From: Baylisascaris procyonis
Taxonomy: Eukaryota; Nematoda; Chromadorea; Rhabditida; Ascarididae
Length of the DNA stretch: 64,000 nucleotides
Assembly (NCBI GenBank): GCA_037389465.1
Contig: JAZARR010000008.1
Location: forward strand, 3,535,501-3,599,500
Direction of reading: 5' to 3'
The notes beneath the pieces are model-generated. The model was not told the origin of the DNA and did not search any database. It saw only the letters and a list, made by a program, of their open reading frames with translations. Below, one piece after another: positions 38,713 through 52,199 of the stretch (within the stretch, counting starts at the first letter, position 1; every line of letters starts with the position of its first letter). The translations under genes and the position numbers were made by a program.

Positions 38713-41700
38713 AAGTGAAAATTTAATAAATCATTTTCGGTAGGATGAAATTTCGGCATTGCCATCAGTTAACGTGAGAAGCCCGCTTACCGCCTTATAA
38801 AAAATAAAACTATGAACAATTATGAAATTGGACAGAACGTGTTCATCTATACATTAACACACATCGACCATAACTTATTACTAATTGATATCGTTTCAAT
38901 ATATTATAGAGCATTGCTGGGTATTCTCATATTGACGCGTAACGACTGCAATAATCACTCCAATGAGCCTTTTTCTTCTGTGGAAAAAAGAATGTATCTT
39001 GTCGAATTTGATAGTTGCTCGAACACGTTGTTCATACGATCGCATCAAACAATCTCATATTCTATTCCAATAATGCATGAACTGGCGAATATTATTGGAC
39101 AAAAAGTTTATACTAATTTTTTTATGCCTTTCACTTTTATTAAGATCTCGTTTTGTGGAATATCGCTCTTCTACGTGGAACAACTACCGAAAAAACCGTA
39201 AATTTTGCATCATTACATTTTTAGATTTGAGACGAAATATCGACAAAAGTAATGAAGTATTAAAACCGTCAGCTATTTTTCTTCATAGCTGAGCATAACT
39301 AAAAGGAGGTTGTGCGACCATCGACCTGAAGCAAGGACGTAATAAATTTTTAGCTATTTTTTGTGATGAGTTTCCAACGAAGTTGTAAATTTTAAAAGCT
39401 AGCTAGTTGCTAGCTGGCTGCCAAATATTGCATGACATTTTTGTAATTACAAACGAGGAGTGCGAAATTTTTGTTTGTTGATCGTCACCAACGCAAAATG
39501 TGAAAGTCAAATGCTCGAAAAGACTGTTGCATATATCAAAAACGAACCCTCAAAAGGGACTTTATTGCCATCGATGTTTTCATGATATTTGACCTCTTTT
39601 TTTCTGAGCCTAAATCTGGTTTTTTCTCCAAGCATCATTTCCCTTTCTAAAGAGAAAATATCACCTGAACGATTCCCATTTTTCGAATATTTTCTTGATG
39701 TTTCATATACTTTCGTTTTAACCCATGCCACAAGGTGTCCGAACAAATTAAATTTCATTCTCAAAGCTTGTTTCCCACTTTTTTTACTCATAAGAGGGAT
39801 AGAATATGAACAAGCATGCAATTTCTGCACCATGCGAAATATATAGAAATCGACGAATGACCGAAGACTTTTTAGTCATTATTCACCCTAAGTAATCAAA
39901 GCGTCTGTATTGTTGTGAGAAGTTATTGTGATTTTTGCACGTAAAATGCCCACGTTGGCATCTACGAGAACGCCTCACATTTGCATTCATCTCTCATTGA
40001 GCATCCTCACCTCCAAGGTCTTTAGTGGCTTTCTGACCAGGAATTATCGAGCAATGCTGGTGAATGGACACTCCCTTCACATTTTTTCACTTATTCAAAA
40101 ATTAAAGTGAAACTTAAGCTGCTCATAGAAATCTGCCCTTTCTCAGCTCAGAGTGTTCAATTGGAGTAAAAGGTTTGCCTCTGGCCGTTTAACCTTTACT
40201 GTAGAGGGGAGGGGGTGATGAATATTGAAATTTATGACGACTGCCTTACACATGGGCGTGCTTTAAGTTCAGATGAATATCACTGGTGGAGCGTAAGCGT
40301 TTGCGTACAAGAAATGATTTCAGCTTCACCTCATGTATGGTCGGCAATAGCATTTCCAAGGCTCATGTCGAGGGAAACGTTTAGCTGTAAGCGTGAAGAT
40401 CATTTGCAATCTTATGCAGCGTCGCGTCAGCCAGGCTTGTTTCACGCTTAGTCGTCATTTAAAAGCGGAATTTCCTGTCTTATTCATGGTCGTGTTCGAT
40501 TCGCCTCAAGTTTTACCGTTTGTTTTTGTCTTAAAACCGCTGGTTCAATTGGTTGCATAGGAGTGGTTGCTTCCAGAAATTTCATGGAATGGTTGCTGTC
40601 GGTAAATGATAACATCTCAGCAAAGCAAGTCTTCCAGTAAATTCACCATTCCGAATGCCGGAAATAGGAAATCGAAGCGATCTCGATGTCGTCGAATGTC
40701 ATTTGTTATGAATGATGTTGCTGTGAGAGTGAAATCTTCAAAATTATTTCAGGTATGTTGTCGCCTAAAACTGCGCAATGAAATAGATGACCAGCCAGTA
40801 GGTTGGTGCATCCGTTGGTTCACCACGAAAATTTGATGACGACTTCACTTCTAGCACAGCTACGTAAATTCATTGCGACTGCTCTTTTGTTGCCATTTTC
40901 CACATAAATTAGATCTGACACAAAATCACTCATTTAATATTGAAACACTTGAAAAGAATTGTAGCAAAAATATGCAGTTTGCACCATAACTTGGAGTCGC
41001 TTAAAATTATTGCAATTGTTTCGTTCCACGTTTGCTTACATTGGAAATACTTATTGATAGTGATTTCCCATGGGCAAAAATTAACCATCAAATTTACTCT
41101 ACTCTCAGAAAAATCATTCATAAACAAGGAACGACTAGCCTACGTGGCAAATGAGCAGTCCGTCAAATAGTCATAAATTGCCCGAACGTTTTATGATGCC
41201 TTTTTTCCCGCATAAAATAATTAATTTTTTTGGGGCGAAATTAACCATAATCATGCCTATCCATCAGTTAAGACTCTATTCACTTAGACGACATTTGATT
41301 CGAGTGAATGCATGACAATTGCATTTCGCAGTTTTCCTTGCAACGAGTCTGTGATGAGATGTTGTTAGACAACAGACTCAGAAACGGCAGAAGAAGGAAG
41401 TTGAATAGAGCTGCAGGAAGCATTTCTAATTCAAAGTTCTGGATTGTTGGTAACATGAGCATGAAGCATTCAGATACTCAAACGTTGTCAGTGACCTTTA
41501 TGTTCGTGGAATATTTCTGTGGAGAACATGGAATTCGCTTTCTTTAAAAGCACTGAGCTAGTTCAAAATATTGACCCTACCTTGGAGCTAGCAACGTTTG
41601 TTTCTATATTTATTTATTTATTTATTTATTTATTTTCTTTCATTTCTATTTCTATTCCTCTCCAAAAGAGTGCTAAGTATTCTTCTGTATTCCTTTCTAC

Positions 41701-42191
41701 AGCGAAAAATTTCGTAACATTTATTTTACCTTCATATAGAAAATGCACAGTGCCGAACAAAATGAGCATCCGCTGTTGCACACACATTGTGGAAAATTTT
41801 TGTTGCATTTAGAACGTGCTAGAAAACGGAAGCCAACGAGTCCCCGAATTTTTTTCACTAAAGAATTTTTTAGGAATTTTTACACAGTAAAATCTTTGGC
41901 GACGACGAGCGATGAACTACACCATCGATGTTACGTCTGCATTTTTTCGGAATAAGAATGTATGGAAAAAAACGAAAGAAATTCACACAGCAAAGTAGGA
42001 GAGCAATCAGAGAATGGGAACTCGTTCCACTCAAAAATGGTAGAGTGAGCACTGAAATGTTCGACTCGTGGTATTGCTATGAAAGAAGATACTTGCATTT
42101 TCATGTATGTTCCACACAAAAGTGAATAATTCCTAAAAGGTAATAGCATTCAGTTCCTCTAAGAAATTATGCAGCTATTTGTTTCCTTTTC

Positions 42192-42193
<2 letters not shown>

Positions 42194-42259
<66 letters not shown>
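42194..42259. repeat. (AT)33 microsatellite
   Basis: Uninterrupted AT run of 66 nt. Confidence 0.95.
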
Positions 42260-42261
<2 letters not shown>

Positions 42262-43890
42262 ACCTTTTAAAAACTTGAAAATAGAGAATTGTGCCAAGAA
42301 ACCCTCTGAGCATTCTTATCCCCCTTTCAAATGGCCCACCAATTAGAAAAAAGAATATGATAGTAATTCTTTATATGTCTGCTGATCCCATCGCCTACAC
42401 AACGTTCTCGAGTTGAAAATGCCGCACCGGTGGGCAGATACGCATATATACATTCACATACAAATGTTTATCCTTGCATTAATGTGAAATGAGTGTGTCT
42501 CATAGTAATCTATCTGAGAGATAAAGATAACACTGCTTATGCAAATTATAAATCATGCTTAGTAGCGAGCGGAAACGCCGTTTACGAAAAATTTACAAAA
42601 AGAAATCTAAGGAATCTAGCAAAAAGTAAAAAAAAAAATGGTCGCTCTTGCATTAGCATCGACTTTAGATACAAATATAATATCATAGTTAAAATCTCAA
42701 AACATGCAGTGAATTCGTTGATAATATAGGCAAATTTATGGAGAGTGCAGTGATGAGAAACATAGAAGCGATTAAATAACATATAACTGTCCTTCTCGTT
42801 GGCTCGAGATGCAATAAACTTCCGAGCGTTCAGGCGATGACATGTGCATAAATTCATGTTGGATCGTTGAAAGTGGAAATTTGTATTTATCCTCTCCTTC
42901 GTTGTTTTTGCCCCGAACCCCTTCGTTTTATCATCAAAATCTTTAAAGTTATTTACCCTCAACTGACTTTATCAAGTAAATCTGATTTCGCTGACTTATA
43001 CTTATGTTTCGGCCCCCTCTCTTAAGGTTTTATCACTGAGTAAAAAATTTCCAAAAGAAATCGCTGCAAATATATTTCCGGATATGCTATATACCTGCAT
43101 TGGTTGCGTATTCCGTATTCCATATCCGTTTTCGGTATGGCGACGTTGCAACATTCATCTTTGTACGTGCTATCGCCAAATGAGTTATGAACACTTAAAT
43201 GCTTAGATATTGCATTCGATGTCGGATTGGTTGAGATTTGAGAGTGGGAAAGTAAAAGTTTTAATTTGTTTATGATGATCGTGTTTGATTTAAACAAATG
43301 AAAAACTTTCGTTTCACCAACGATTCCTTCCGCATTAGCCAACGTTCCGAGTGGAACCGCACATGTTTTTTGTATTTTACTTTTCATTTCGACGACTACT
43401 GTGTGGGAAATGGATGCACAGTTAAATGAGGCGAAGAAAATGCGGCATACACTTGGCATGTTTTTTGTGATGTATAGAATGCACTGTTACTTCGTAACGT
43501 TTTTTTCATATCTTTAGATTTTTGGAGAGCGAAAATTGATCGATTGAATGATGATTGTCAAAAGTGATCATTAGAAAAGGATCAATCACAGCAATGTTCT
43601 CATCAGTAGGTTAACTGTTGATGGATCCTTCAGAATCGCAATAATGGATTAACGTAAAACTGCAAAAACAACCTGAGTATTTATGAAGAATAATAGTGGA
43701 ACATCGGAAGGTTTCGATTTGTCGGTTTTTTCCAGACTACGAGGTTTAGCTATCCGTCGTTTCAAATGACCACTTAAAGGTTTTTTGAATGGCAGTTTCT
43801 AAAATTTAACGAGTCAGACGCCTTCAGCTTCTGTGCTCGAATTGATGAATTTAAAGAAATGCAAAAAACAAACTTTGGGCGGGACGAAGA

Positions 43891-43891
43891 A

Positions 43892-43963
<72 letters not shown>
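43891..43963. repeat. AT microsatellite
   Basis: AT run of 73 nt with one C interruption at 43910. Open frames through it (Tyr-Ile repeats) are artefacts. Confidence 0.95.
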
Positions 43964-43964
<1 letters not shown>

Positions 43965-46900
43965 CAGAGGCTGCTTCCGTGATATTCTTCCAAACACAGC
44001 TGTGCTGCATGTGGCTTTACGGTTCATGCACCATAGCACAGTGGCGCTTTGTAGCGGTCATAAACCTTTTTGCATTGCTGAATTGAACAGACAAGTTGAA
44101 TTTTTTCATCCTAAGGTTCGGAGCTCTACTTCTATCAATCTTGATCTTTGCACTTTGCGTTCTATGTCACGGAGCACATCACTTCTTTTTTCACATGCAG
44201 CAGTATCAAGCTTTCACGTTATTTGATCTTTTAGAAAGCGCAGATCGAACAATTGGATCCCCGACACGGCTGTTAAATTCGTATAGCTAAAGGACTGTCA
44301 AAAACCATATTTCATGTTTTCTCAGTCACCGCCACACTACTTCTTTGATATCACAGTGCCATGATTTAATAAGTGACAAAGCACTTCAAGATGGCACTCC
44401 TATATTTCAGCCCACTAGAACTTACTGTTCTTCAATCACTCAAAAACAGCGAAGAAGAGTCTATTAATGATAGTTGAAATGAAACTGACTGCTGTTACGC
44501 GACATCCGATTTAAATTAAGCAAGTATGCAAATTTCGTTGCATCTTAGAGTCAACAAACTTATGCGGATTACATAATATCTGCACATTTTCATTTCCATA
44601 CTTCAGCTGCCTTAAAAATTCACGAAATCAACCGGATATGCATACATGCAAACACACAGACACAATGCGTTTTTGCAGAAATTACAAAAGAGTACGAAAG
44701 CATTTTTTTGATCTTCAACCGTCACATTAGCATCTTCGAATTGCGTCAAGACCAAGCATCAAAGGGTGGCACTGAAACAGTGAATTCATAATATGAAAAA
44801 AAAAACAAAACAAAACAAAGCAAACCCATCTTTAATGCGAAATGTCTGCGATACATATGCAATTGGCGCCGTGTTGTATTACATTGCATTCACTCATAAA
44901 CAACTCCCAACTCGCAACGGCATTGAAAATTCTTCGAAATTGATTGTCAATGCTTCGGTGAACATGAAAAATTCCGCAAGAAAATTTCACAATCCAATCA
45001 CGCGTCGAACAGAGGTCATTAATTCTGCAAAAGCGTATAACATGATAAACTTAACTAATGAAAATGTCAGCGGAAGACGCAATTTTCCATTATTTCACTG
45101 CTATTATTTAGGTGTAACCACAAAGGATTAATTACCTTTGAACTACTTTTGAATAATGAATTGATATATTTTATTAAATAGGGCAGCCAAGAATGAAAGC
45201 CGAATGAGGTGATAAAGTGCTAGAAATATAACGGAATTCATGTCACATCTCCAAAGGTTCCTGTAAGAAATTCAACAACAACGTCAACGCTGTTATATCA
45301 GCCAATGCTTAGTCAATATTTGGCTTGGCTCCATATATTAAAAAATTGGCCCCATTATTTATCGGTTATATCAACAAAAAAATCACAATCAGAGTTTATT
45401 CCTTCATCCATTAACACAAGCGCCTTCTATGAAGTCTAGCAGATTCAGCGAAGATTAAAAAATGAGATTTTTATTGAACAGGTTTTATAAAGACCGCCGC
45501 AACTCACTTCAAATTTCGCTGTTAGTGTCCCACCAAGTTACGGTTTGTGGAAGCAATTAGGGCACCCAAATCGGGGCATTTATAAAGGCTCCAAAATACA
45601 AGCACTTTGGTGACTAACGTTCACGGAAATGTTGCAGAACTGTGCGCCAACTATATTTTTTTTCATCATCAACTACAGAAATGTTTGTTCGCATGAAAAA
45701 TGTTAAAACATTGAATGAGCAACTTGAATCCCATCATTACAAGCATGAAGGCTTGCTGGAACTGAAGGATTTCTTGCTTACGATTACACATTGAAGATGC
45801 ATCCAAACGAGTCACTATATCGTACATTTACAGAGTACACCATGAGAGAATTCTGACTCCAAGAAGGCATAAGCCTCGTTTAATCGGCCCTAAATACGCT
45901 TTATTTGCATTGAATATTCACAGCACATGAAAATTTGTCCACCGCTCAGTGGGTGACATATAATTCAGCTGTTCAGTGGTCCGTTTGACTTAATCGGATT
46001 TAAAACTACAAATCAGAATGTTTTAGCACTTTCCACTGCTGAGATTATCCTTCATCTTAGCCTTTTTTCTTCTCTACTGACTAAGAAAATTGCCTAGGAT
46101 TATATTTCTATCAACGTTCAAAGAGATAGCAGGAAGCGTTTTAGGTATTTTTTTTAAAGTTCACTTCGCATTTGAGCAAAAGCATTGGAAATTAATTATC
46201 TCAAAATGTTGCATAAGAGAACGTTTAATCCATAGTAAATAATCCAAGTTGGTTTAATCCGTTATCAGTAATGTAATCTGCAATCAAAAAATCGATAACG
46301 AAATTGCGGGAATTTCCGTTGAAATTCCTCTTTCATCTCACTACAATAAAGCATTAGGAAATGCGCTCTGAGCACCTACAATCATCTGCAGTATTATTAT
46401 GGAGAAGTGTATGGGAATAATATAATAGAATGAAAGAATGAGAAGAGAAAAGGCTTGAGAGTGGATGATATGAAAAAATCGCACTTCTTTATCTTTTCTA
46501 TGGATCTTTTTGTTGAATTTCCGCGCATGACATTACGCAATAAATGGATTTTGTCAATTTTTAAGCTCACTGAATCCCTAAGTGATGCGAACCTGTTGCT
46601 TTTATTATATAGAACCCTAAGAGCCAAGTGTAGGAATTTGCATATTTACTTCCTCTTTATTTTGAATATCAATGTTCGCAAATGAGGAAGTACGCAAAAA
46701 TGTGTGAAGACGAACAGCAAGGAAGAGAAAAATGACCGTAAAGCAACACTATGGACGAATAGGCATTCAACATGCAAGACAGCAATATGTTCGGATACAA
46801 ACGACTCAAGCATAATTTGAACGATGAAGCATTGGGTCTGCTAACGATATCGGCAAGAAGAAAGTTTTCAGGCTCATGCAGTAGAGAAAACTTAGACCAA

Positions 46901-49183
46901 AAAGAGGCCGAACTTTTTTACTTCTGTTAGCGCCATGCAGTAAAAGCAGTACACAATATTATAAGGTATAGTGTTATAAGAATTAAAGCCTATAATATTT
47001 CAATGACTCAGTGTTTTGGGGTTCAGTGATTCAAGTTTAGTGTAAGTTGGTTGGTGAAGATCGCGGTAGTTTTTGAGAGAAGCAATACCAGTAAAGTGCT
47101 TCCGACGAATCTCTAATAGTCTAACATCAGAAACGAAACATGGAGGCCTATATAGGAGCGCATTATTTCAGATTGAGTCGACAGTAAATAATGAGGGCTT
47201 TTCGATGATGTCTGCTAGGTTTACTGCTGGAAACCGCGAAGAATAAAGGTTGCGATTTTCGACGAACGCTGTTTACATCCCAAGGGAAATTTTAAAATCC
47301 ATAGCGACGGTATACAGCTCAAAAAATTCCCCTGAAAACTGTTTTTCACCCAATGGTCATTAGTTGGCTCCAAATGCCCAACAATTCCCTCATGGCAAGC
47401 CTTCTTCTAACATAGAGCGGTGGCTAAATGTCCTTCTTTGTTTCCCATTTCACCTTTTGCTGATTGCTACTATTTCTATCATCATATCGGAAGAGATGAT
47501 TAACTATCGAAGAAATAAAATTCCCTTTCAGTGGAACATCTTCAACTCTTCACGCTTTTGTGGACAGACATTACAGGAAAGTGACACGATTAGTATCATC
47601 TCGTTTTCATTCTCCTCTTAAACGCATCGAAAAGTCAACAGAAAAACCTGCATATTCACTTCGAAAAAAAAAGAGCACTTTTATTGTAAACTTTACAAAT
47701 CGTCTAAGCTGCAAATGAAAAATTTTAAACGATCATCATATAAGCACATTGACGAACGAGGTTATAGTTTTTATTTTTGTGATGTTTTTATCAAAAAAAA
47801 GTTTTTTTTTCCACTTAGTTTTCAATGATTCTATGAGCGATAATATTTCAAAATTTTCAAGAAACGTTGATAAGAAGAGTATGTAACAATAAGCCAGTTT
47901 TCGTTCAGAGTTTTTTTTTCGTTTTTTGTAGCAGATGCAAAAATAGAAGAAAAGAACGGGATCGTTTTGATTTGATTTGACTGACATTGAAGAGAATCTA
48001 AGCTAAAGAAATCGATATGTAATAATATTTCACTAGGTTGATTTACCAGTTATTTGATATTTATATATTATTTGGACTTTTATTCATCAACCTTTTTATT
48101 CATTAACCTCTTGTAAATAACTTTTGTTTTTTTGTATTTGTTTACTTCGTTCTTCAATGAATAAATGCTTCGTCATAGAGAATATTAATGCGCTGAGTAT
48201 GAGACTTTTTAGCAACGATTGAGTACTAAAATAGCCATCAGAGAACGCTCAATGAAAGGATATTCTCTTCATATAAATATGAAAATTGTACTGGTGGTTT
48301 TCGCTTATAGGATGAAAGCCACATATTATTTCAAAGAAAGGCAATATAATTTTCGATGTGAAAAGCTGTCAACAAGAAATAACTTCAAAGCGAACAGTTT
48401 GAAAGCAAACTTTAGTAAATAGATAACGAAATTTCAAAAAGTTAAAGCAGAAAGTGATTTTTCAAGAAGTAGAAGAGATCCTACTCATGCTCTGCCAGCC
48501 ATGCTCATCTTACTGTACACTTTTATAAAGTCCTGAGAAATAGGAAAACATAGAGAATAGCGCTTTCATAATTCAACTTACTCGATTGCTTGCACAAATC
48601 TCTATACATTTGTTTGTTGATCCTACTTATCGTAAAGCGAACATTCAGTAGTTGGGAAATGATTTATGAGGCAGTACTCCCACTAATTTGAGCTATATTA
48701 GGTTCAGCAGTACTCGAGTTGAAACTGCCGATCGGACGATTGAAAGAACATATGCGCCCATAAATGCAAATAATGCGCTTTCTAAATGCAGATTTGCAAA
48801 AGCGTTTAAGAACAAGTGCACGCAAGAAACAACGCTCGGTCTCCTTTTCGATGCGAACACCTTTCCGTTTCTAGAAGATTTCTTCCGGGAAGCGCATGCC
48901 ATGCAAAAGCATACCGGAACTGAAAAAGGACATAATCACATGAGAAACAATTATTTCAAGCATTTTCGTCGTGCACCTAACGAACGCTGCCGCGAATTTT
49001 CATAAACATATCGATTTTTCCTTACGAGAACACAAGCTGAAACAAAGAAACCCTTACATATCTTATTTCAAGCACAATTAAGTGCAATGATCCTCGCATG
49101 GATAATACACTCCAGACCTTTGACATATTACGAAAGTACTTCAGAAGTCCTTGAGAAAAAAGGATGACGATGTACGCCCATTG

Positions 49184-49233
49184 GTGGCTTGAACCAGTTT
49201 ATAGAAAGTAATGCACAGTGGCGCATAAAAGCG
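49184..49233 (+). promoter_or_regulatory. Conserved promoter module of gene A
   Basis: GTGGCTTGAACCAGTTT at 49184-49200, then CATAAAAGCG at 49224-49233, 50 bp before the ATG. The same two elements with the same 40-bp start-to-start spacing precede the paralogous gene at 60076. CATAAAAG is a plausible TATA box. The expected start site about 30 bp downstream would leave a 5' UTR of roughly 20 nt. The role of the upstream element as an activator site is inference. Confidence 0.7.
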
Positions 49234-49273
49234 CCACACAACGTTCCATTCCTTCAATAGTGGTGCAAACAAA

Positions 49274-52117
49274 ATGAGGACCGTTGTCGTTTTGTTTGCG
49301 ATCGCGTTGGCCGCCGACGCTAAATCCCGTAAGTAAATGCTAATCGTCCTCTCAAAGAAATCTTCATTCTTTCAATAACCAATATTCTCTACAATTTCTT
49401 TCTTCACCATGAAATGATTTTTTCGTATTATCGATATCGTATAATCAGCATATCTTCGTTGCGATTTTATATTTTCTAATAGGTAAAGAGGCAATGAAAG
49501 TTGAAACAGATGCTAGGCTTTTAGTGTACAGCGAGTGTTACCTTATGCAGAAAGCAACTTGTTGTGCGAGGTGTTTTGAGTGATCAATTCATTTGCAGTT
49601 AATAACCCCTTCACTTATTCAGCCCTTCGACAATATTGCTCTTAGAAATGCTCTTATATACTTGGCTGAATAAATTTGAATTATGGATCGGTTAGGGGAG
49701 GGGAGCGTTGATGGAATGGAGGGTAGGGTAGGAGGACATGCATGTCTTGAAGTCTAAAATTAGAAACATAAGACTGTGTGAGCTGATATATCATTTATTG
49801 CAAGTGCGTTTGAATATGAAGCATATAGTGAGAGATGTTTCAAAATATCGTGCATTATTGCGATATTCGCTATTTCGATTCGTTTTACCCGTTAGTAATA
49901 ACGTTCAACAAGAGCGGCAATTCTTAAGAAGATATACTCGACTATGTAAAGCTCAATAATTTTTTAAATGCAAAACACTGCATTCAATTCGACTTCAAAT
50001 TTTTCTTGAGCGGTTAGCGCCTGCCCTCCTTTTGATGAAATAGTTCATGGATTAAGGCTAGGATAATGGATATAGAATTGGTACTTTTTCTGGAAATCAA
50101 TATCAATTAAATTTCTTAAGCCGTTTATATAAACTGTTCATTATTTATTCAGTGAAGTTATGGTTGAAATATATCAGTGTTCTCAATTTGGTCCTTTGAT
50201 ACGCTTCAACTAAAGGATCGTTATTTGAACATCCTGTCAACATTCAACATCAGACAAAATGTTCACTGTTTTAGGAGGAAAATACTCCTCTATTAATTTT
50301 ACAAGTTGCAAAGGCGTAAAGTTCCATGTTTTTGATATTTTTAGTGTTCCCTGTCACCTTCATGCCTTCGATGCTTTTTTCTAAGAATGAAACTATTGTG
50401 AGTCTTAGCGAAAAGTGCCCTTGAAGGATATACGCCACGAAATATGACAGAGTTCTCCTAAACTTTAGATCGGATTACAAGATGCAAATTGTTTTATGAG
50501 CTCAACTTGTCAATGCTGGAGAATTCTTATTAGAACGAATCTCTTTCTGATATTTGCATTCTGCAACGGTCTCTAGGTATATTGTAATCTTCGAGCTGCT
50601 CATGAAAGAACACATTCAAAGCCTAGGAGATTCCATCAGGTTGAACTGATGAAGCCGAACATGTATCATAGTCATTTCCTTAATAAATACCACCAACTAT
50701 ATATACATCCTTTCTGGTCACGCCCAACTTACTTCCACTTTCAGTTGTCAAGAGGAACAATGCCTACGGAGACGAACCCGTGGCACCAGCTCCAGGGTTC
50801 TCCGCGCCAGAGCCGGCACCAGCTCCTGTAGAAGAGGCTCCTGCACCAATTGAGCAAGCTGCAGAAGCTCCAGCACAAGTGGAATCTAGCGGCTACCGCA
50901 AAAAGAGGAACAATGAATATGGTGACGAACCCGTGGCTCCAGCTGCAGGGTACCCCGCGCCAGAACCGGCACCAGCTCCTGTAGAAGAGGCTCCAGCACC
51001 AATTGAGCAAGCTGCAGAAGCTCCAGCACAAGTAGAATCTAGCGGTTACCGCAAAAAGAGGAACAACGCGTATGGTGATGAACCCGTGGCTCCAGCTGCA
51101 GGGTACCCCGCGCCAGAACCGGCACCAGCTCCTGTAGAAGAGGCTCCTGCACCAATTGAGCAAGCTGCAGAAGCTCCAGCACAAGTGGAATCCAGCGGCT
51201 ACCGCAAGAAGAGGAATAATGAATACGGTGACGAACCCGTGGCTCCATCTGGGGGATACGCAGCGGCAGAACCGGCACCAGCCCCTGTAGAACAGGCTCC
51301 TGCACCAATTGAGCAAGCTGCGGAAGCTCCAGCACCAGTAGAATCCAGTGGCTATCGGAAAAAGAGGAACAACGCATATGGTGACGAGCCTGTTGCCCCT
51401 GCCGCAGGGTACCCCGCGCCAGAACCGGCGCCAGCTCCTGTAGAACAGGCTCCAGCACCAATTGAGCAAGCTGCAGAAGCTCCAGCACCGGTGGAATCCA
51501 GCGGCTACCGCAAGAAGAGGAACAACGCGTATGGTGATGAACCCGTGGCTCCAGCTGCAGGGTACCCCGCGCCAGAACCGGCACCAGCTCCTGTAGAACA
51601 GGCACCTGCACCAATTGAGCAAGCTGCGGAAGCTCCAGCACCAGTGGAATCCAGTGGCTATCGGAAAAAGAGGAACAACGCATATGGTGACGAGCCTGTT
51701 GCCCCTGCCGCAGGGTACCCCGCGCCAGAACCGGCACCAGCTCCTGTAGAACAGGCTCCAGCACCAATTGAGCAAGCTGCAGAAGGTCCAGCACAAGTAG
51801 AATCTAGCGGTTACCGCAAAAAGAGGAACAACGCGTATGGTGATGAACCCGTGGCTCCAGCTGCAGGGTACCCCGCGCCAGAACCGGCACCAGCTCCTGT
51901 AGAACAGGCACCTGCACCAATTGAGCAAGCTGCGGAAGCTCCAGCACCAGTAGAATCCAGTGGCTATCGGAAAAAGAGGAACAACGCATATGGTGACGAG
52001 CCTGTTGCCCCCGCCGCAGGAGTTGCAGAACCAGCTCCTGCTCCAGTTGAGATGGCTCCTGCACCTGTTGAACAGGCTGCAGAAGCTCCAGCAGCAGTAG
52101 AATCTAGTGGTTATTGA
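49274..52117 (+). CDS. Secreted repeat polyprotein A (nine ~51-aa units with RKKR sites), two exons
   Basis: Family not recognised by name. Exon 1 (49274-49328, 55 nt, phase 1) encodes MRTVVVLFAIALAADAKS, a clear signal peptide, and ends at a GTAAGT donor. Exon 2 (50745-52117) follows a TTTCAG acceptor. The spliced protein is 475 aa. After the signal peptide, LVKR precedes the first unit. Units then run NN(A/E)YGDEPVAP, a Pro/Ala/Glu-rich middle, and ESSGY, separated by RKKR at codons starting 50897, 51050, 51203, 51356, 51509, 51662, 51815 and 51968 (exact 153-nt period). The TGA follows the last SSGY directly. RKKR fits the furin/kex2 consensus, so I infer cleavage into nine secreted acidic peptides (about 47 aa, last 45). 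There is no membrane segment or cysteine in the array. Start chosen: first ATG 50 bp after the TATA-like element, giving the signal peptide. Alternatively it is an uncleaved structural protein such as a cuticle, eggshell or uterine component. It is a paralogue of the gene at 60076-62303. Confidence 0.87.
50756..52114 (+). repeat. In-frame 153-bp tandem repeat array of gene A (9 units)
   Basis: Nine head-to-tail units, each starting at an AAC/AAT Asn pair, with an exact 153-nt period; the last unit is 2 codons shorter. It is GC-richer than its AT-rich surroundings. From 51356 on, two codon-level variants alternate (CGG AAA AAG ... GAG CCT GTT GCC versus CGC AAR AAG ... GAA CCC GTG GCT), so the most recent amplification unit looks like a 306-bp dimer. 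Unit 4 (RKKR at 51203) is distinct, with SGGYAAAEP instead of AAGYPAPEP. Confidence 0.95.
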
Positions 52118-52190
52118 TTGTTGTAGAAGTTGCTGTACTGCCAGGATGACGACGATTCTCATGTTCCATACTGCAATTTTTTTCTGCTTA

Positions 52191-52196
52191 AATATA
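52191..52196 (+). terminator. Possible polyadenylation signal of gene A
   Basis: No AATAAA occurs near the stop. AATATA 74 nt after it is a variant hexamer. AATGAA near 52275 is an alternative. Confidence 0.3.
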
Positions 52197-52199
52197 TGA

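Larger units (their letters stand above)
35700..49180. other. Intergenic between OPLAH and repeat gene A: no supportable gene
   Basis: About 13.5 kb of AT-rich DNA. It contains ATTT repeats (37410-37446, 41609-41634), a CT16 tract (38677-38708) and AT tracts (42194-42259, 43891-43963). A degenerate tRNA-like patch sits near 36605-36665. Open frames up to 145 codons occur, but they have no recognisable similarity, signal peptide or exon partners. Confidence 0.5.

Noticed and set aside
38812..39201. 129-codon + strand open frame
   Set aside because: Starts with ATG but has no recognisable motif, no splice context and ordinary AT-rich intergenic composition. Chance is the simplest explanation.
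43022..43459. 145-codon minus-strand open frame
   Set aside because: No recognisable domain, signal peptide or exon partners. A frame this long is expected by chance about once in 64 kb at this base composition.
44096..44290. Short frame with a signal-peptide-like hydrophobic start
   Set aside because: It begins at TTG rather than ATG, and no splice partner or similarity was found.
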